The notes under the pieces were generated by a model. It saw only the letters and a list, made by a program, of their open reading frames with translations. It did not search any database and had not been told where the DNA came from. A DNA stretch of 8,136 nt from NCBI GenBank assembly GCA_018675395.1, contig JABGYE010000100.1, forward strand, positions 1 through 8,136, in the 5' to 3' direction. Below are positions 5,080-8,136 of this stretch, in pieces (within the stretch, counting starts at the first letter, position 1; each line of letters opens with the position of its first letter). Made by a program: the position numbers and the translations under genes. This DNA is from EC70 sp018675395. GTDB lineage: Bacteria > Verrucomicrobiota > Verrucomicrobiia > Verrucomicrobiales > DEV007.

Positions 5080-7233
5080 TTAGTTATTTTTTGAGAAGGG
5101 AGTTTTCAGTAGATCTAGGTGTCTTTTTTCCTTAGTTATCTTTTGAAAAGCATTGATGTCTTTTTCCATGGCGACCTGTTGTGCCTGATAATACATTTCT
5201 GAGTAGAAGAAGGCTCGGGCCACGTCTATGTCGACAAGTTCGATGTCTTTTTCGGTCACTCTAGGTATTAGTAATAGGCGGCCTCGTGAAAAATTGCTTA
5301 ACCGTAGAGCGAAATCTTCTGTATTAAGACTGATGGCTTTTTTTGTTAGGATTGCATGCTTCAGTCTATCTATGTCGTCAGTGTTCCGTAGCAGAACAGT
5401 GAATCTTTGCTGGCCGTTCTTTGTGGGTTGATTCATTTCCCAGAGTGCCTTACTCCAACTGTTCTTGTCGGGGCAATCAATGACGGTGATGCTCGGAACT
5501 GGTTCGCTGAAGATGGAGTCTGCCTTTTCGGTCAGACGATTCATTTTAAATGAGAGAGCAAGGGCCTTTGAATGAGGTGTGCTCTCGAGAATTTCAGGAA
5601 CGTTTCGCTTAATGTATTCTTCTAGGAAAAGGACGCGATTTCCTGAACCGATATTAAGATCAGGCTCAAAGAAAATGATTTTGTTTGAGCTTATTTTTTT
5701 CTGAACTCCTCTACGTTTAAGGACTTCGTATATTTGCCTGTAGCAGAGGATCTCTTCGCCTGGGACAGAATCACCGTAGAAGTTTTTGTATGGGTATTGA
5801 TTGACTAAATTTAAGTTCTTTGAAGCTAACTGCTCCGTAAGGTCCTTCATTTTTTGGAGCTGTTTGTTTTCGTACAGATAATTAAGATCGAACGTGTCTT
5901 CTCCTCTGATCCTGTAAGCGTCTCGGAACAGTTGATTGTCAAAACTATCAAACGCGTCCTCATCCATTGGTGTGCTCTTACCAATAGAGTTCTCCTCGGG
6001 AAGAACGAATGGTGTCAGCACAATGACGACCTCTCTCTTGACGGTGTTTGTTTTTTTGCTTTGGAAGAAACGCTTAATTATAGGCAGTGAGCCCAGAACT
6101 GGGATCCTGTCCTTGGTCATTTGTTTGTCTTTTGCAATGAGGCCTCCGATGATGAAGGGTGTATTATTAGCTACCCTGACGTATGTTCTTACTGCGCGGT
6201 TCGAAATGGTTGGTGAGCTTGCCATTATGGTGCCGTTACTGCTTCGGACATTGACGTCAGCATCAGGGATCTTAGCTGTGACTTCCGCATTGACCTGCAT
6301 GCTCACTTCTTTGCCTTCAGTGTCGATCCTGGGGCGGAGAGAGAGGGTAATTCCCGCCTTCTTTATAGTGAAGCTAGTGCTGGCATAATTGCCTGAAGTT
6401 GAGTATGAGGTATTTGCGATGGGGAGATCTTCTGAGACATTAATGTAGGCCATTCTATTGTCGAGTGCGAGTACGCTTGGTCTGGATAGAACCTCAGCCT
6501 GGCCCTCTCTGACTAGGGCTTTAATTTGTGCGTTGAGCCCTTCGAATATGCCGTTAGTCCCTCCTTTAGTGACTAAGTCAAGTGCAGCGCCCGTGGCTGG
6601 ATGCTGAAGGCTGCCGATCGTTAGGGTGTTCATGTTCGATCCGATGAAATTATTTGCTCCTTCGGTCTTGGACCATTTGATGCCAAGTTCATCTAGTGCC
6701 GTTGAAGAGACTTCAAGTATCATTGCCTCGATGATGATTTGTCTGGCTGGCTTATCTATTTCTGACTCGATCTTTGCCAGTATACCGCTCAATTGCGAAG
6801 GAATTGCTGGGTCATGAAAGATCACAAGTTCATTTAGCGGATCCGTTTCTGTTTGAGGGAACTTCTCCTCTGGCTTTGGTATTATTTCATGAAACGCCGT
6901 TCCAGGAAGTGAGATGATAACGGGTAAGGTTTTGGGGTCTACAGCTTCTCCCGGTTTTCCAATTGTGTATCCGTGCAGGTTTAGTAATTGAGTTGCTCTT
7001 ATTGGATCAATGTAACTGAGGGTGATTCGTTTGGATGCGATCTCATCCTTCGGAGCATTAGGAATTTCAGTTAATTCATCAAGCGCTTGTTGAAGCCATG
7101 GAGTGGCCAGGCTGGTGCCTTTGACTGCCAGTGCTTCAGGAGCATTTTCTTCTGCTAAACCATAGTCAAAATTTAGCAGTAAGGAGCAGGTGATGCTCGT
7201 TGAAATTATAAGGATAATTTTTTGATTCATCAT
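5080..7233 (-). CDS. Secretin-family outer-membrane pore with long C-terminal extension
   Basis: Secretins (GspD/PilQ/PulD family) form the gated outer-membrane channel of type II and III secretion systems and type IV pili. Residue numbers count from an in-frame ATG at 7260; I place the start at 7233 (Met10) or 7230 (Met11), just after the upstream stop. An export signal follows, with h-region IILIIS...CSLLL and likely cleavage after GLA (residue 36). One N-domain-like segment covers about 78-170. The secretin domain covers about 172-420: IIIEAMILEVS, REGQAEVLSRPSVLALDN, the FTIKKAGITLSLRP strand, IGGLI, the family signature IPVLGSLPIIKRFF (386-399) and a closing EVVIVLTPFVLP. Residues 421-726 form an extension that I cannot match to a known domain. 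Secretins usually end within some tens of residues of this point. Compared with GspD or PilQ the N-terminal part is short. No inner-membrane platform, ATPase, pilin or pilotin gene is visible nearby. The gene sits between the channel gene and the TPR/Sel1 gene as part of a probable operon. Confidence 0.92.
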   Translation of the reverse strand: MMNQKIILIISTSITCSLLLNFDYGLAEENAPEALAVKGTSLATPWLQQALDELTEIPNAPKDEIASKRITLSYIDPIRATQLLNLHGYTIGKPGEAVDPKTLPVIISLPGTAFHEIIPKPEEKFPQTETDPLNELVIFHDPAIPSQLSGILAKIESEIDKPARQIIIEAMILEVSSTALDELGIKWSKTEGANNFIGSNMNTLTIGSLQHPATGAALDLVTKGGTNGIFEGLNAQIKALVREGQAEVLSRPSVLALDNRMAYINVSEDLPIANTSYSTSGNYASTSFTIKKAGITLSLRPRIDTEGKEVSMQVNAEVTAKIPDADVNVRSSNGTIMASSPTISNRAVRTYVRVANNTPFIIGGLIAKDKQMTKDRIPVLGSLPIIKRFFQSKKTNTVKREVVIVLTPFVLPEENSIGKSTPMDEDAFDSFDNQLFRDAYRIRGEDTFDLNYLYENKQLQKMKDLTEQLASKNLNLVNQYPYKNFYGDSVPGEEILCYRQIYEVLKRRGVQKKISSNKIIFFEPDLNIGSGNRVLFLEEYIKRNVPEILESTPHSKALALSFKMNRLTEKADSIFSEPVPSITVIDCPDKNSWSKALWEMNQPTKNGQQRFTVLLRNTDDIDRLKHAILTKKAISLNTEDFALRLSNFSRGRLLLIPRVTEKDIELVDIDVARAFFYSEMYYQAQQVAMEKDINAFQKITKEKRHLDLLKTPFSKNN

Positions 7234-7260
7234 TCTAACTTTTTTTCTTTTTTGATTCAT
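7218..7260. repeat. 13-bp direct repeat duplicating the secretin start region
   Basis: On the minus strand ATGAATCAAAAAA occurs at 7260-7248 and again at 7230-7218, exactly 30 bp apart and therefore in the same frame. Both copies encode MNQK. The upstream copy overlaps the last codons of the channel gene in another frame (NNESKKKKS). The downstream copy lies just past that gene's TAG (7237-7235). The purine-rich bases between them may help ribosome binding. Confidence 0.7.
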
Positions 7261-8136
7261 TGTTGTCGGACGTCATTCCTGGAAAAAATGTTTGTTTAGG
7301 GTTTCGTTTCTTTGGCCATAGACGCATGACTTTGTTTATTGCTGTTGTCTTTTTCTTTTTGGGCTTTGATTTGGCCATCTCGGTTGCATTTTCTACTGCC
7401 TCAATTGCTTCCTCGGTCGATTTGGAGTGAGTTGATTCGAGGTATTTTTCTAAGTTCTGATGCTTAGCTAGTATCGGGTCGAAATCATTTCGTTGAATTT
7501 CATATAAGATAGATTCAGTGCTTGAGGTGATGGTCGATTCTCTCCACTGCCCTCCAAGGAACACTCCTTCGCCAAAGTGTTGACCCGCGCGTATTGTTTG
7601 GGCCTTGACTTGGCCAACGTCTATGCCGTCCACGTGACTTATTAATAGGCCCTCTACGCAGACAAACATGGAGTCTGCTATGTCTTCCTGTTGGTAAAGA
7701 ACCTCATCCTCTCGGAGTGTTCGTTTTGTCATTCTTTCCAGTAAAGAGTTAAATTCTTCCGAGTCCAGGGATCGGAACAGTTCGGTCCTTGTTAGTAACT
7801 GGTACAAGTCGTTGTCGAGGGAGGCGTCGAGTGATCTTTTTTCACGTTTGGATAGGAAAACTTCCTGCTTGGCATGGGCAGGGACAATTCCGGAATGCAT
7901 TAAATGATCAAGGACTGTGTTGTTAACCAAATGCATTGATTCGTTTGGTGAAATGAATTTTGGGAGGATAAAATAACGAATCTCGTAGATCATCCCTTCT
8001 AACGTCGAGGCCTTCATCCGGACTTCTGGCTCCGGTTCAATTAGGACTCCCTCATGTTCGCAAGCGGCGCGGATTCCGGCGGTCAGAACTCTCGTTGCTC
8101 TTTCGGAACTCACATCAAAATCCAAGGTAAACTCCA
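7235..8136 (-). CDS. MscS-type channel with cyclic-nucleotide-binding domain (5' end cut by window edge)
   Basis: The frame runs open through the window edge, so the true start and the pore helices lie outside. The first apparent start (TTG at 8125) is internal, since in-frame codons for EFTL precede DFDVSSERA. Numbering here begins at that TTG. Residues 1-86 match the cytoplasmic alpha/beta domain of MscS channels (EHEGVLIEPEPEVRM...YEIRYFI). Residues about 105-222 are a cNMP-binding domain of CAP type: LFRSLDSEEFNSLLE at the front, a beta roll, then a phosphate-binding cassette FGEGVFLGGQWRESTIT with Glu186 and Arg195 where the cyclic nucleotide is normally held. This architecture is that of the bacterial cyclic-nucleotide-gated MscS relatives. 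The last 74 residues are highly Lys-rich (KPKKKK, SKKKKS) and low-complexity. The protein should sit in the inner membrane with this half in the cytoplasm. Its TAG lies one base before the preferred secretin ATG, suggesting coupled translation. Ligand identity (cAMP or cGMP) cannot be read from the sequence. Confidence 0.85.
   Translation of the reverse strand, partial: EFTLDFDVSSERATRVLTAGIRAACEHEGVLIEPEPEVRMKASTLEGMIYEIRYFILPKFISPNESMHLVNNTVLDHLMHSGIVPAHAKQEVFLSKREKRSLDASLDNDLYQLLTRTELFRSLDSEEFNSLLERMTKRTLREDEVLYQQEDIADSMFVCVEGLLISHVDGIDVGQVKAQTIRAGQHFGEGVFLGGQWRESTITSSTESILYEIQRNDFDPILAKHQNLEKYLESTHSKSTEEAIEAVENATEMAKSKPKKKKTTAINKVMRLWPKKRNPKQTFFPGMTSDNNESKKKKS

Noticed and set aside
5936..6388. 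Plus-strand 150-codon open frame opposite the secretin pore domain
   Set aside because: Antisense shadow of the most conserved part of the secretin; no domain or start context of its own.
7235..8125. Complete 296-residue gene starting with TTG at 8125
   Set aside because: The frame stays open to the window edge and the upstream codons (EFTL) continue the MscS beta strand; the start is outside the window.
1..8136. Mobile element, CRISPR array, tRNA or rRNA
   Set aside because: No transposase or integrase reading frame, no regularly spaced repeats, and no tRNA-like or rRNA-like sequence was recognised on either strand by eye.

Overview
The window carries six clear protein genes, one C-terminal gene fragment at the left edge and one likely small membrane protein, with almost no intergenic space. 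It is chromosomal-type sequence. I see no rRNA, tRNA, CRISPR array, integrase or insertion sequence. A secretin (outer-membrane pore) and several N-terminal export or anchor segments indicate a Gram-negative, double-membrane bacterium. Base composition looks moderately AT-rich by eye (not counted). None of the start codons has a strong Shine-Dalgarno sequence. The gene content and the unusual C-terminally extended secretin would fit the Verrucomicrobiota/PVC group, but that placement is a tentative inference.

Left part (1-1772): the end of an unrecognised plus-strand gene meets dcd (dCTP deaminase, minus strand) with no base between the two stop codons. An AT-only hairpin lies across the junction. 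dcd follows purU (formyltetrahydrofolate deformylase) by 21 bp, so purU-dcd reads as a two-gene nucleotide/one-carbon operon. A plausible promoter lies upstream of an internal purU ATG. The dcd product has the TAG...D..F active-site pattern of bifunctional dCTP deaminase/dUTPases rather than the TAHR form of the E. coli enzyme.

Middle (1773-3297): a divergently transcribed, membrane-anchored metal-dependent hydrolase of the amidohydrolase/TatD-like superfamily has an apparently complete HxH-E-H-H-D ligand set. It is followed by a 51-residue candidate membrane peptide.

Right part (3298-8136, minus strand): a three-gene run reads, in transcription order, (1) the C-terminal part of an MscS-type channel fused to a cyclic-nucleotide-binding domain, cut by the window edge; (2) a secretin with a short N-terminal region and an unexplained extension of about 300 residues after the pore domain; (3) a membrane-anchored TPR-like/Sel1-repeat protein with an internal duplication. 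The genes are separated by 1 to 18 bp or overlap, depending on the start used, so they are probably co-transcribed. This trio, a nucleotide-responsive channel, an outer-membrane pore and an envelope scaffold, is the most interesting part of the window. Its joint function is not established by the sequence.
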